Shown here: positions 1-5,641 of the stretch, piece by piece
Numbering within the stretch: position 1 is the stretch's first letter
Layout: each line of letters starts with the position of its first letter
Assembly (NCBI GenBank): GCA_023264315.1
Contig: JALQST010000125.1
Span: 1-8,331, forward strand
Source: Nodosilinea sp. BSH.14
GTDB taxonomy: Bacteria > Cyanobacteriota > Cyanobacteriia > Phormidesmidales > Phormidesmidaceae
DNA length: 8,331 nucleotides
Direction of reading: 5' to 3'
The notes under the pieces: generated by a model
Told to the model about the DNA's origin: nothing
The model's database searches: none
Seen by the model: only the letters and a program-made list of their open reading frames with translations
Position numbers and translations under genes: made by a program

Positions 1-882
1 AATGGCAAAGGCGCTGGCGGTCGAAGATAGGGCAATCACAGGCTCTAGCTTCACCAGCACCCAGATTCCCGTCGTCACCACCACGGCATTGCGCAGAATC
101 GTACTGGGCAGCGGGCCTTCCATCGCCTCATCCAGCCACAGGTGTAGCGGGAACTGGGCACATTTGCTCATGGGGCCAGCAATTAGGCCAATGCCGATCA
201 GCGTTAGCAGCCCCAGTTCAATCCCGGTCGCCGTCTGTGCCCAGGCGGCGAGTTCTCGAAAATCCCAGGTGTGGGTGAGGGGGTAGATGGCCAGCACCGC
301 CATCAGCAGCACCAGGTCGCCGACGCGCTTGGTCAAAAAGGCATCCCGTGCTCCCGTCACTACCAGAGATTGGTTGTACCAAAAGCCCACCAGCAGGTAG
401 GTACCCAGGGTGAGAATTTCCAGCAGCATGTAGGCGAACAGCAGGGAGTTGCACAGCACCAGGGCGCACAGTCCGGCCTCGAAGAGGGCCATCATGGCGA
501 AGAATCGGCCCCAGCCCCAGTCCATTTCCAGGTAGCCTACCGCGTAGATTTGGGCCAGCAGGTTGAGGGTAGTGATCAGCACACAGGCCCCTAGGGTAAT
601 GGCCGACGCCTCTAGGGGAATAATGAGATCCAGCCCTGCCACATTGAGCCAGGGGGCAAAGAAAAACTGGGGCGACGACTTGCCCCAAAAGGCCCAAAAC
701 GCCAGCAGGCTGTGGGTTAGCGCCAAGGCCGTCGTCACAATGTTGATATACCCCGCCGGGCGTGGCCCGGTGCGGCGAATCATGGCGGGCGACCAGGGAA
801 TGGTGAGCAGCGCCCCCATCAGGGGATAGAGCGGGATCAGCCAGCTCGTTTCGGCCAAGAGCGGAGTGAGGAACAGGGTCAT
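1..882 (-). CDS. ndhF3: NDH-1 subunit NdhF3 (CO2-uptake type), N-terminal part, runs off left edge
   Basis: This is the proton-pumping antiporter-like subunit of the thylakoid NDH-1 form that, with NdhD3 and CupA, drives inducible high-affinity CO2 hydration. The minus strand is open from an ATG at 882-880 to the window edge: 294 codons of the roughly 600 usual for the family. It is almost all membrane helix. Recognisable stretches are TGPRPAGY (residues 38-45), QIYAVGYLEMDWGW (111-124), LEILTLGTYLLVGFWY (154-169), GARDAFLTKRVGD (177-189) and SKCAQFPLHLWLDEAMEGP (239-257). By alignment to NuoL from memory, E155 and K240 match channel residues Glu144 and Lys229, while the TM8 His is replaced (R264-N265). 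The CALVLCNS and ILTLGTYLL segments look closer to NdhF3 than NdhF4; NdhF4 is the main alternative. A weak ribosome binding site, GAGAG, lies about ten bases before the ATG. The missing half, and probably ndhD3 and cupA, would lie to the left. Confidence 0.9.
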   Translation of the reverse strand, partial: MTLFLTPLLAETSWLIPLYPLMGALLTIPWSPAMIRRTGPRPAGYINIVTTALALTHSLLAFWAFWGKSSPQFFFAPWLNVAGLDLIIPLEASAITLGACVLITTLNLLAQIYAVGYLEMDWGWGRFFAMMALFEAGLCALVLCNSLLFAYMLLEILTLGTYLLVGFWYNQSLVVTGARDAFLTKRVGDLVLLMAVLAIYPLTHTWDFRELAAWAQTATGIELGLLTLIGIGLIAGPMSKCAQFPLHLWLDEAMEGPLPSTILRNAVVVTTGIWVLVKLEPVIALSSTASAFAI

Positions 883-962
883 AGACAGGCTACTCTCTGG
901 CAACGGGACAGCAACGGGGAAAGCCTAGACCCATCGACTAAAGCCTGAACGGATCTTAAAGT

Positions 963-982
963 TGATTGACTTCGGTCAATCA
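963..982. promoter_or_regulatory. Perfect 8-bp palindrome with 4-base spacer upstream of ndhF3
   Basis: TGATTGAC and GTCAATCA are exact reverse complements separated by TTCG. The centre lies about 90 bases upstream of the ndhF3 ATG. It could be an operator half-site pair for a dimeric regulator, or, if transcribed, a stable hairpin in the ndhF3 leader. No U-run follows on either strand, so it is not a typical terminator. The arm shares the TCAATCA core with the CTGATTGAT copies further upstream, which favours a protein-binding role. Confidence 0.5.
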
Positions 983-1058
983 TTTTTCTACTTCGATAGA
1001 TTAAAGGCTATCCACCTACGATAGAGTTTAACCAATGACTGTCCCTAAAAGGAAGATG

Positions 1059-1100
1059 CTGATTGATTAAGGGCAATTTGTTTTTTTAAGCCTGATTGAT
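1059..1100. repeat. Direct repeat CTGATTGAT, two copies 33 bp apart
   Basis: Copies at 1059-1067 and 1092-1100 are identical over nine bases and lie on the same strand, 33 bases apart, close to three helical turns. Read on the ndhF3 strand they are ATCAATCAG. A related copy, TTGATTGAC, occurs at 962-970 and forms one arm of the palindrome. The spacing and shared TCAAT core suggest an array of binding sites for one regulator in the ndhF3 upstream region. Confidence 0.45.
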
Positions 1101-1116
1101 AATTTTCAATAATTGA
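1095..1116 (-). promoter_or_regulatory. NdhR/CcmR-like binding site
   Basis: On the ndhF3 strand the sequence reads TCAATT, ten bases, then ATCAAT. The consensus I recall for the LysR-type repressor NdhR (CcmR) is TCAATG-N10-ATCAAT, so eleven of twelve specified positions agree. It lies a little over 210 bases upstream of the ndhF3 start, and ndhF3 operons are classical NdhR targets. The same segment holds a short inverted repeat, ATTGA (1095-1099) and TCAAT (1106-1110). It also overlaps GATAAT (1098-1103), a possible -10 of the divergent gene, so binding could affect both directions. AT-rich DNA produces such matches by chance fairly easily; the context is the main support. Confidence 0.5.
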
Positions 1117-1270
1117 TCGTCCTGGTGCCCTGTCGGCCATTCGCGGCTTGACGGCAAATTGTCCTGATGCCCAGTACCCCGAACTGAAAAATGGATTAGA
1201 GCTTGGCATGGCCCCCTGACGCCCCCCACCTGACCAATGCCTTGTCTCACGTGCATCCTTACCTATCATC

Positions 1271-1277
1271 AGGGGAA
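1271..1277 (+). promoter_or_regulatory. Ribosome binding site that decides the TPR gene start
   Basis: AGGGGAA stands seven bases before the GTG at 1284 and ten before the GTG at 1287. No comparable purine-rich element precedes the in-frame TTG at 1203 or GTG at 1251. It therefore supports a start at 1284 (or 1287), downstream of the longest possible frame. Confidence 0.5.
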
Positions 1278-1283
1278 CGAATC

Positions 1284-3686
1284 GTGGTGTATCAATCCTG
1301 GTTAAAGCATACCGAGCACGCACTTCTCGTCGGATCCGGCTTAGGAACAGTGGCCGCCATTGCCGCCCAGAACGTGGCTCTGGCCTCGGCTCCCTTAACG
1401 GTGATGGCCGCTGTGGGGTTGCTGAGTCGTCGCCAGACGGAGAAGCAGCTAGAGGAAGCCCAGGAAAAACTGGCTCGGCAGCAGCGCCAGACCAGTCACC
1501 GGTTGACTAGCCTGACGCAGCAGGTGACAGCCCTGCCGTCGCCGGAGGCGTTGACCAATTTTCAGCGGTCGGTGTTGGAGCGCAATAACCGGACGTTTTT
1601 GCGCATGTCCCAGGATATTAAGGATATTCGGGACTATGTGGATGAGCAGGCCCAGACCCTGCGCCCTCCGGATCTGAGCCAGATTCACCAGGACATTGCC
1701 CGCCTGCAAGACCAGTACACCCACACCTCTACCACAACGCAAAATCTCGCCAGTTATGTGCAGCGGTTGGCCACGGTGCCCCGCATTGAGGGGACGGAGA
1801 CCAAGTTGTCTCAGGTGCGCACTAGTCTGATGCAGACTCGGGTGACGCTGGAGGCAATGCGGTCGGAAACGCGCAACGCCATCACCACCCTCCAGGACAA
1901 CGTGGCCCAGCTTGATCGCCGTTCCCAGGATTTGACGCTCTCGCCCGATGCCAAGGCCATGCAGACGGAACTGGCGGAGGTGGTGAGAACGGTGGCCAAC
2001 TTGGTGCCCCAGGCAGACTTTGCCAGTCTAGCCACCCATGTGAAGGAACTCACCCAGCAGCAGGCCGACCTGGAGATGGCCTTGACCAAGGGTCGCTTGG
2101 GGGCTGGCAGTGGTCTATCATCGGAGACCGTGGCCAAGGCGGATCGGGCGGTGGCCGATCTTGAGCGCCTAGGTCAGGTGCTGCATCGGCTGCAACAGCA
2201 GGTGAGCCGCCAGGAAACCGCTGGCCACACCCGCGAACAGGTGCAGCAGGTGGTGTCGCAGTATTTGGGGCAGCTCAAGGCCCAACTGGCCCAACTGGAG
2301 GGTGTCACCCAGGACTTGGCGGAACGGCAGCGGAAACTGGCCAACCAGTGGGCCAAAACCAGCCCCGCAGCGGGGACGGATACGGCGGCTCGCCAGGGCT
2401 TAACCCACCTGGCCAAGCGTCTGCACCATACGGAGGCGACGATCAAAACCCTGAACCAGCAGGCCGTGAAACAGCAAGCCCTCCAGCCCCCGACCCAGTC
2501 CCCCACTGCCCCCGTGTCGGCCCCCGCCAGCCCTTGGATTTTGGACTTCCCGACGCCCCTCATTCCCGATCTGCCGTCCCCTCGTTCCGCCAGTCGGCAA
2601 GCCTTGGAGGATGCTCTGGATCAGGCCGAACGGCGGTTGTTAATCGTTTGGCCCTGGGCGAGCCAAGTTACCCTGGATGATGACCTACTGAAACGCTTCA
2701 CCCGCCTGCTAGATCGGGGCGGGCGGTTGGAACTGGGCTGGTGCCATCAGGGCGACCCCCAGGAGGGGCGGTTCGTGTGGCGCATTAGCCAGCGCTGGAA
2801 TACCGATGGCGGTTACTTAGCGACCCTGAAGGCAGCGCTGAATAAGCTCCTGCCGCTGCGCGAACATTACCCAGACCGGTTCAAGTTCAAAATTATGGGG
2901 TTGGCAGAGAGTTTTTTGGTCTGCGACAGTGGCCCCGATGCGGGCATCGACCAGACCTACGCGATTGTCAGCCTGAAGGCCCTGCCCACCCACAGCATCC
3001 CGATTCCTGGGGTGGAGGCGAAGCTCAAAACTTCCGCCTCCCAGGTGGTGAACACCCTGATCCATCGGTTTCAGGATCCGGCCATTGCGCCCCAGGATTG
3101 GGAGGCGTTCTTTAACCGGGGCACCACGCGCCATGATCTGCGCGACCAGCCCGGGGCTATCAGCGACTATAGCCGGGTGTTGACCCTCCAGCCCGACCAG
3201 GCGGTGATTCTCAATAACCGGGGGGCCGCTCGCCTAGAGATGAACTTGGCGGACGAAGCCGAGGTGGACTTGACCGAGGCGATCAACCAAAACCCCCGCC
3301 TGTTTGCCGCCTACTGCAATCGGGGCTGGCTGCGCCTAGAACAGAAGCGCTATCCGTCGGCGGTGGAGGATTTCACCCGCGCCATTGAGCTCAGGCCGAA
3401 CCTGCCCATAGCCTACGTGTATCGGGGCAGTGCCCTGCAAAAGCTGGGGGATCTCAAGGGAGCCGTGCGGGATTATAGTGACGCTATTGCCTGCGGCGAC
3501 CCCATCGCCCTACCCTACTGCTATCGCAGCGCCGCCTACGAAAGTCAGGGCGATGCTGAGCGGGCCATCGCCGATCTGGAACGAGCTAGCGTTCACCTAG
3601 AAGCCCAGGGAGACCGCCAAGCCCTGTCCTCGGTACAGCGAACCCTGCAACGGTTGCAAAATCGTACCCTCCAGGTCAAGCGCTAG
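1284..3686 (+). CDS. Membrane-anchored coiled-coil, degenerate PLD-like and TPR-repeat protein
   Basis: The function is unknown; the architecture suggests a scaffold. From GTG 1284 the protein is 800 residues. Residues 1-13 (VVYQSWLKHTEHA, initial V read as Met) and a Gly/Ala-rich hydrophobic stretch at about 14-47 form a membrane anchor of a type seen at the N-terminus of many cyanobacterial proteins; this supports the downstream start. Residues 50-395 are Gln/Leu/Glu-rich with almost no glycine, typical of coiled coil. A Pro-rich linker (about 400-435) precedes a domain at about 436-600 that resembles PLD-like domains: LLIVWPW, RLELGW, then AESFLVCD where an HxKx4D motif is expected. There A541 and S543 replace His and Lys while D548 remains, so it is probably inactive. 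Residues 606-775 hold five TPRs with clear NRG...A...DF/DY..AI.L.P signatures. Alternative starts are TTG 1203, GTG 1251 and GTG 1287. It is divergent from ndhF3, but a functional link is not shown. Confidence 0.85.
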   Translation: MVYQSWLKHTEHALLVGSGLGTVAAIAAQNVALASAPLTVMAAVGLLSRRQTEKQLEEAQEKLARQQRQTSHRLTSLTQQVTALPSPEALTNFQRSVLERNNRTFLRMSQDIKDIRDYVDEQAQTLRPPDLSQIHQDIARLQDQYTHTSTTTQNLASYVQRLATVPRIEGTETKLSQVRTSLMQTRVTLEAMRSETRNAITTLQDNVAQLDRRSQDLTLSPDAKAMQTELAEVVRTVANLVPQADFASLATHVKELTQQQADLEMALTKGRLGAGSGLSSETVAKADRAVADLERLGQVLHRLQQQVSRQETAGHTREQVQQVVSQYLGQLKAQLAQLEGVTQDLAERQRKLANQWAKTSPAAGTDTAARQGLTHLAKRLHHTEATIKTLNQQAVKQQALQPPTQSPTAPVSAPASPWILDFPTPLIPDLPSPRSASRQALEDALDQAERRLLIVWPWASQVTLDDDLLKRFTRLLDRGGRLELGWCHQGDPQEGRFVWRISQRWNTDGGYLATLKAALNKLLPLREHYPDRFKFKIMGLAESFLVCDSGPDAGIDQTYAIVSLKALPTHSIPIPGVEAKLKTSASQVVNTLIHRFQDPAIAPQDWEAFFNRGTTRHDLRDQPGAISDYSRVLTLQPDQAVILNNRGAARLEMNLADEAEVDLTEAINQNPRLFAAYCNRGWLRLEQKRYPSAVEDFTRAIELRPNLPIAYVYRGSALQKLGDLKGAVRDYSDAIACGDPIALPYCYRSAAYESQGDAERAIADLERASVHLEAQGDRQALSSVQRTLQRLQNRTLQVKR

Positions 3687-3739
3687 CCTGACCACCGCTA
3701 AAGCGCCTAGAACGGTAGGTTTCACCCCATCCAGGCTAG
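3683..3739. repeat. Inverted repeat CTAGCCTG / CAGGCTAG after the TPR gene
   Basis: CTAGCCTG at 3683-3690 includes the TAG stop codon of the TPR gene and is exactly complementary to CAGGCTAG at 3732-3739. The 41-base loop is long, contains only small secondary stems such as CCTA/TAGG, and no T-run follows. It might form a weak RNA structure protecting or ending the upstream transcript, but it does not look like an intrinsic terminator and may be chance. Confidence 0.25.
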
Positions 3740-3788
3740 GCCAGAATCGGCTAGAAGCCCGTGCCTCGCCCCTATTCTGTCCCATGCC

Positions 3789-4841
3789 ATGCCCCACCCT
3801 GTTGCCATGTCCCATGCTTCCCGGTTTCGCCGTCCCCTGTCCTGGCTGTACCAACGGCTCCAAAGCCCGCTGGGGTCATCAGGGATGCCCCGCTGCCCCA
3901 AAAACGTCGCTCGGTTGGCCGTGACCCTTGGCCTAGCCCTCAGCCCGGTGGGGGCCGCCTGGGGCCAGTCTCCCGAGGAAGCCTCGATCCCTGCCGTGCC
4001 CGTCCCGGTGGTGGCCACCCCCGAGTCATCGGCTCCCGACGGCTCTGGCCCTAGCATGGCCCAAACTTCGTCCCGTACTCCCCTCCCCACTCCCCCCCTG
4101 CCTACCCCTTTGCCGGAGGCGGTGGTGCCTCCCCAGGGCGGCATTGTCGGCCTCAGCCCTGGCCCGACGGAGGATCTGGGGATCGGGCTGTTGCAACCCC
4201 AAAACCTGTCTTTTCTAGAAGGCCCCAACGGGGACGGTAGTCCCTTGGCCTATGGGCGTTGGCTGCGGTCGGTGGCCCTGCCCCTCTATGTCAGCCCCAA
4301 CGGCGACCCCTGGGGCTGGATCGTGAACGGCTGGCTGATCATCAACGGCTATGAACCCTTGGCCATTGGTCAAGATGCCAGCTTCTCCATGGTGGAAGCG
4401 CGTCCCGGCCTCTACAGTTTCCCGGTGCTAGAGCAACGGCCCGACGGCTGGTTTCGGTTTCAATATACCGCCGCTGGCAGTGCCTGGGCTCACCGCGATC
4501 ACCTCAAGGAGGGAACGGTTCACCTCACGATTCAGCCCTGGGAGGCGGTGCTGCCCACGACCGCTCAACTGCGGTTTCGGCGGCATGGGCTATCCCAGGC
4601 CCTCCGTACCGACCTTGGTGCCACGGCCTCGCTGCGATCGCTAGTGGTACCCAATAGCCGCATTCGGCCCCTGGCCGTAGCGGGAGACTGGATGCAGGTG
4701 GAAGTCACCCAACCCGTGCAGGGCTGTACCGCCCTTCCCGGCCATAGCGTCCAAACCGGCTGGTTGCGTTGGCGTGATGACACCCAAACCCTGCTGGTGT
4801 GGCCGGTGATTCCTCCGTGCCCACAGACGGCCCCAGAGTAA
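3789..4841 (+). CDS. Exported Pro-rich protein with probable SH3-like modules, unknown function
   Basis: I do not recognise a named family. From ATG 3789 the protein is 350 residues. Residues 33-59 (starting MPRCPKNVARLAVTLGLAL and ending AAWG before Q60) are a textbook Sec signal peptide, so ATG 3885 is a good alternative start; ATG 3807 is also possible. The preceding 32 residues are Arg-rich and could be a long n-region. A low-complexity Pro/Ser/Thr stretch at about 66-120, including TPLPTPPLPTPLP, looks like a flexible linker in the periplasm. The rest is Trp-rich with short strands: LYVSPNGDPWGWIVNGWL, then RIRPLAVAGDWMQVEV and GWLRWRDD near the end, a pattern like bacterial SH3 domains. 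Two cysteines, C313 and C344, could form a disulfide outside the cytoplasm. It follows the TPR gene by 102 bases and precedes ycf20 by 56. Existence is well supported; the start and role are not. Confidence 0.75.
   Translation: MPHPVAMSHASRFRRPLSWLYQRLQSPLGSSGMPRCPKNVARLAVTLGLALSPVGAAWGQSPEEASIPAVPVPVVATPESSAPDGSGPSMAQTSSRTPLPTPPLPTPLPEAVVPPQGGIVGLSPGPTEDLGIGLLQPQNLSFLEGPNGDGSPLAYGRWLRSVALPLYVSPNGDPWGWIVNGWLIINGYEPLAIGQDASFSMVEARPGLYSFPVLEQRPDGWFRFQYTAAGSAWAHRDHLKEGTVHLTIQPWEAVLPTTAQLRFRRHGLSQALRTDLGATASLRSLVVPNSRIRPLAVAGDWMQVEVTQPVQGCTALPGHSVQTGWLRWRDDTQTLLVWPVIPPCPQTAPE
4634..4641. repeat. HIP1 octamer GCGATCGC
   Basis: This is a single exact copy of the highly iterated palindrome that is over-represented in many cyanobacterial genomes. 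It lies inside the coding sequence of the exported protein. It supports the cyanobacterial assignment but has no local function that can be inferred. I saw only this copy, so density here is low. Confidence 0.6.
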
Positions 4842-4897
4842 ACAGGATAGAATCGGTGTGCCCCGCTGCCTAATGTCACCGAGTTTCGTCACCGCCC

Positions 4898-5251
4898 ATG
4901 CAACGTACTCGCCTTAGCCTGTTGTTTGATGAACTGGGAGACCAGCTTAGCCTGTGGTTGATTAACCCCTGGCGGCGGGTTTCTTTGGTGATTATTAGCC
5001 TGTTGGGGGGCTATTTTGCGGCTGTCGCCCTCTCCGCCATTGCCGGACAAGCAGCAATTCAGGATGTAACGGTATCCCTATTTTTGGTGCTGGGGTTCGA
5101 GGCGGTGAGCTGGCTAGTCTACAGTCGCCGCTGGCGCGATCCAGCCCTCGTCCGCAAAGTGCCTAAACCCCTGTGGCTCGATTGCCTCAATAGCATCAAG
5201 CTTGGCGGCATCTACGCCCTGGTTGTGGAAGCCTTCAAACTCGGTAGTTAG
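4898..5251 (+). CDS. ycf20: Ycf20 family protein (DUF565)
   Basis: The 117-residue protein matches the Ycf20 family of cyanobacteria, red-algal plastids and plant nuclei. In plants the homologue is linked to non-photochemical quenching; the cyanobacterial role is not settled. Visible family features are the N-terminal RLSLLFDELGDQLSLW, the NPWRRVSLVIISLLGGYF segment starting the first membrane helix (about 28-48), a second hydrophobic helix (about 56-74), and the conserved end LNSIKLGGIYALVVEAFKLGS. The length and C-terminus are complete. The start at ATG 4898 is the natural one, although no strong ribosome binding site precedes it. A TAGAAT at 4848-4853 could be a -10 element, but no -35 is evident, so it may be co-transcribed with the exported-protein gene 56 bases upstream. 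After its TAG stop the same frame stays open for 57 more codons into what looks like an unrelated gene remnant. Confidence 0.92.
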   Translation: MQRTRLSLLFDELGDQLSLWLINPWRRVSLVIISLLGGYFAAVALSAIAGQAAIQDVTVSLFLVLGFEAVSWLVYSRRWRDPALVRKVPKPLWLDCLNSIKLGGIYALVVEAFKLGS

Positions 5252-5275
5252 ACTCTGAACAGAGGTTGCTGTGAT

Positions 5276-5425
5276 CTCCGTCTATGGTGGCGGCATAACT
5301 CCATTGGAAGACAGAGCAATAACGTCATCGGCAACAAACGGATCAAGCACGATGTGCGAAAGACCTTACACCAGTTTGATAACCTGTGGGATGCCCTCGA
5401 TAATGCCTTCCGTGCATTATCCTAA
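5276..5425 (+). pseudogene. Probable decayed C-terminal fragment of an IS630/Tc1-type transposase
   Basis: In the frame that continues from ycf20 past its stop, the sequence ends with RKTLHQFDNLWDALDNAF, then RALS and a TAA at 5423-5425. This looks like the extreme C-terminus of IS630/Tc1-mariner transposases, where a basic segment follows the catalytic DLNPIE(K/R)xW motif. About 25 residues earlier the frame reads HNSIGR, encoded by bases that differ only slightly from a LNPIEK-coding string, which fits a mutated catalytic motif. There is no start codon, the motif is damaged, and no terminal inverted repeats were found. The rest of the transposase is absent because intact ycf20 lies directly upstream. 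The family call is from memory of the pattern and is tentative; the left boundary is approximate. Confidence 0.4.
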
Positions 5426-5485
5426 CCTACCTGCGGACTGCTATAAGTCTTGAGGGTCCGTCGTTTGCTGTTGAGGTGGGAGGAC

Positions 5486-5626
5486 ATGCGGGCTTTGTCC
5501 CAGGACTTTAGCAACTTTGTAGCTGGCGGTGACTGGCTTGATTCCCCTTGCGGTAAAACATTCTCCCCTACCATAGAGGCGAGGGTGGCCTGGGGTAATG
5601 ACTGGGCATCACCCTCAGGCGTTTAG
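5486..5626 (+). CDS. Small ORF (46 codons) ahead of the ATPase, possible leader peptide
   Basis: ATG 5486 opens a 46-residue frame beginning MRALSQDFSNFVAGGDW and ending DWASPSGV, stopped by TAG at 5624-5626. The purine-rich stretch GAGGTGGGAGGA at 5473-5484 lies directly before the ATG, giving GGGAGG at very short spacing and GAGG at better spacing. The stop codon lies one base before the ATPase ribosome binding site, so translation of this frame would bring ribosomes to the ATPase start and run through the hairpin at 5588-5620. The peptide has no membrane segment, no run of one amino acid suggesting attenuation, and no known family. It could equally be a chance frame. Confidence 0.3.
   Translation: MRALSQDFSNFVAGGDWLDSPCGKTFSPTIEARVAWGNDWASPSGV
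5588..5620 (+). promoter_or_regulatory. Hairpin just upstream of the ATPase ribosome binding site
   Basis: GCCTGGGGT (5588-5596) pairs with ACCCTCAGGC (5611-5620) as nine base pairs with one bulged T, around a 14-base loop. It ends seven bases before the AAGGAGG. No T-run follows, so it is not a standard terminator. In an mRNA it would be stable and close enough to influence ribosome access or mRNA decay. Confidence 0.4.
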
Positions 5627-5627
5627 C

Positions 5628-5634
5628 AAGGAGG
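5628..5634 (+). promoter_or_regulatory. Strong ribosome binding site of the ATPase
   Basis: AAGGAGG, close to a full anti-Shine-Dalgarno match, sits seven bases before ATG 5642. It is the strongest such element in the window and fixes the ATPase start. Confidence 0.8.
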
Positions 5635-5641
5635 ATTTGCC

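Larger units (their letters stand above)
883..1283. other. AT-rich divergent intergenic region, no gene
   Basis: About 400 bases separate the divergent starts of ndhF3 and the TPR gene. The centre (about 955-1115) is much richer in A and T than the flanking genes. It contains the palindrome at 963-982, two copies of CTGATTGAT, an NdhR-like site at 1095-1116 and a GATAAT at 1098-1103 that could be a -10 element for the plus-strand gene, although no convincing -35 stands at the right distance. No RNA gene or convincing small ORF was seen. Open frames crossing it on the minus strand have no family resemblance and overlap the TPR gene. Confidence 0.7.
5252..5641. other. Gene-poor junction between ycf20 and the ATPase
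   Basis: These 390 bases contain no convincing full gene. From left to right they hold a probable transposase remnant (to 5425), an unassigned stretch (5426-5480), a 46-codon small ORF (5486-5626), a hairpin (5588-5620) and the ATPase ribosome binding site (5628-5634). A 60-codon frame from GTG 5271 to 5453 has no ribosome binding site or family resemblance and overlaps the remnant in another frame. No clear intrinsic terminator follows ycf20. Confidence 0.6.

Noticed and set aside
218..697. 159-codon minus-strand frame
   Set aside because: It is an out-of-frame shadow of ndhF3; the true frame on the same strand shows continuous NdhF motifs.
2..829. Several plus-strand frames of about 90-107 codons
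   Set aside because: They are antisense to ndhF3, with no family resemblance and no ribosome binding sites.
1045..1323. 92-codon minus-strand frame across the intergenic region
   Set aside because: It overlaps the start of the TPR gene and the operator-like cluster, and its composition does not resemble a protein family.
4565..4892. Two minus-strand frames over the end of the exported-protein gene
   Set aside because: They are shadows of the plus-strand gene with low-complexity, Arg/Gly-rich translations and no start signals.
5271..5453. 60-codon plus-strand frame from GTG 5271
   Set aside because: It has no ribosome binding site and no recognisable features, and the neighbouring frame shows a better transposase-like signal over the same bases.
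5433..5459. CGGAC/GTCCG inverted repeat as a possible ycf20 terminator
   Set aside because: It has only five pairs, a long loop and no T-run, so it is too weak to support.
5538..5574. Possible promoter for the ATPase (TTGATT or TTGCGG with TACCAT)
   Set aside because: The spacing and -10 match are poor, and nothing distinguishes it from background.
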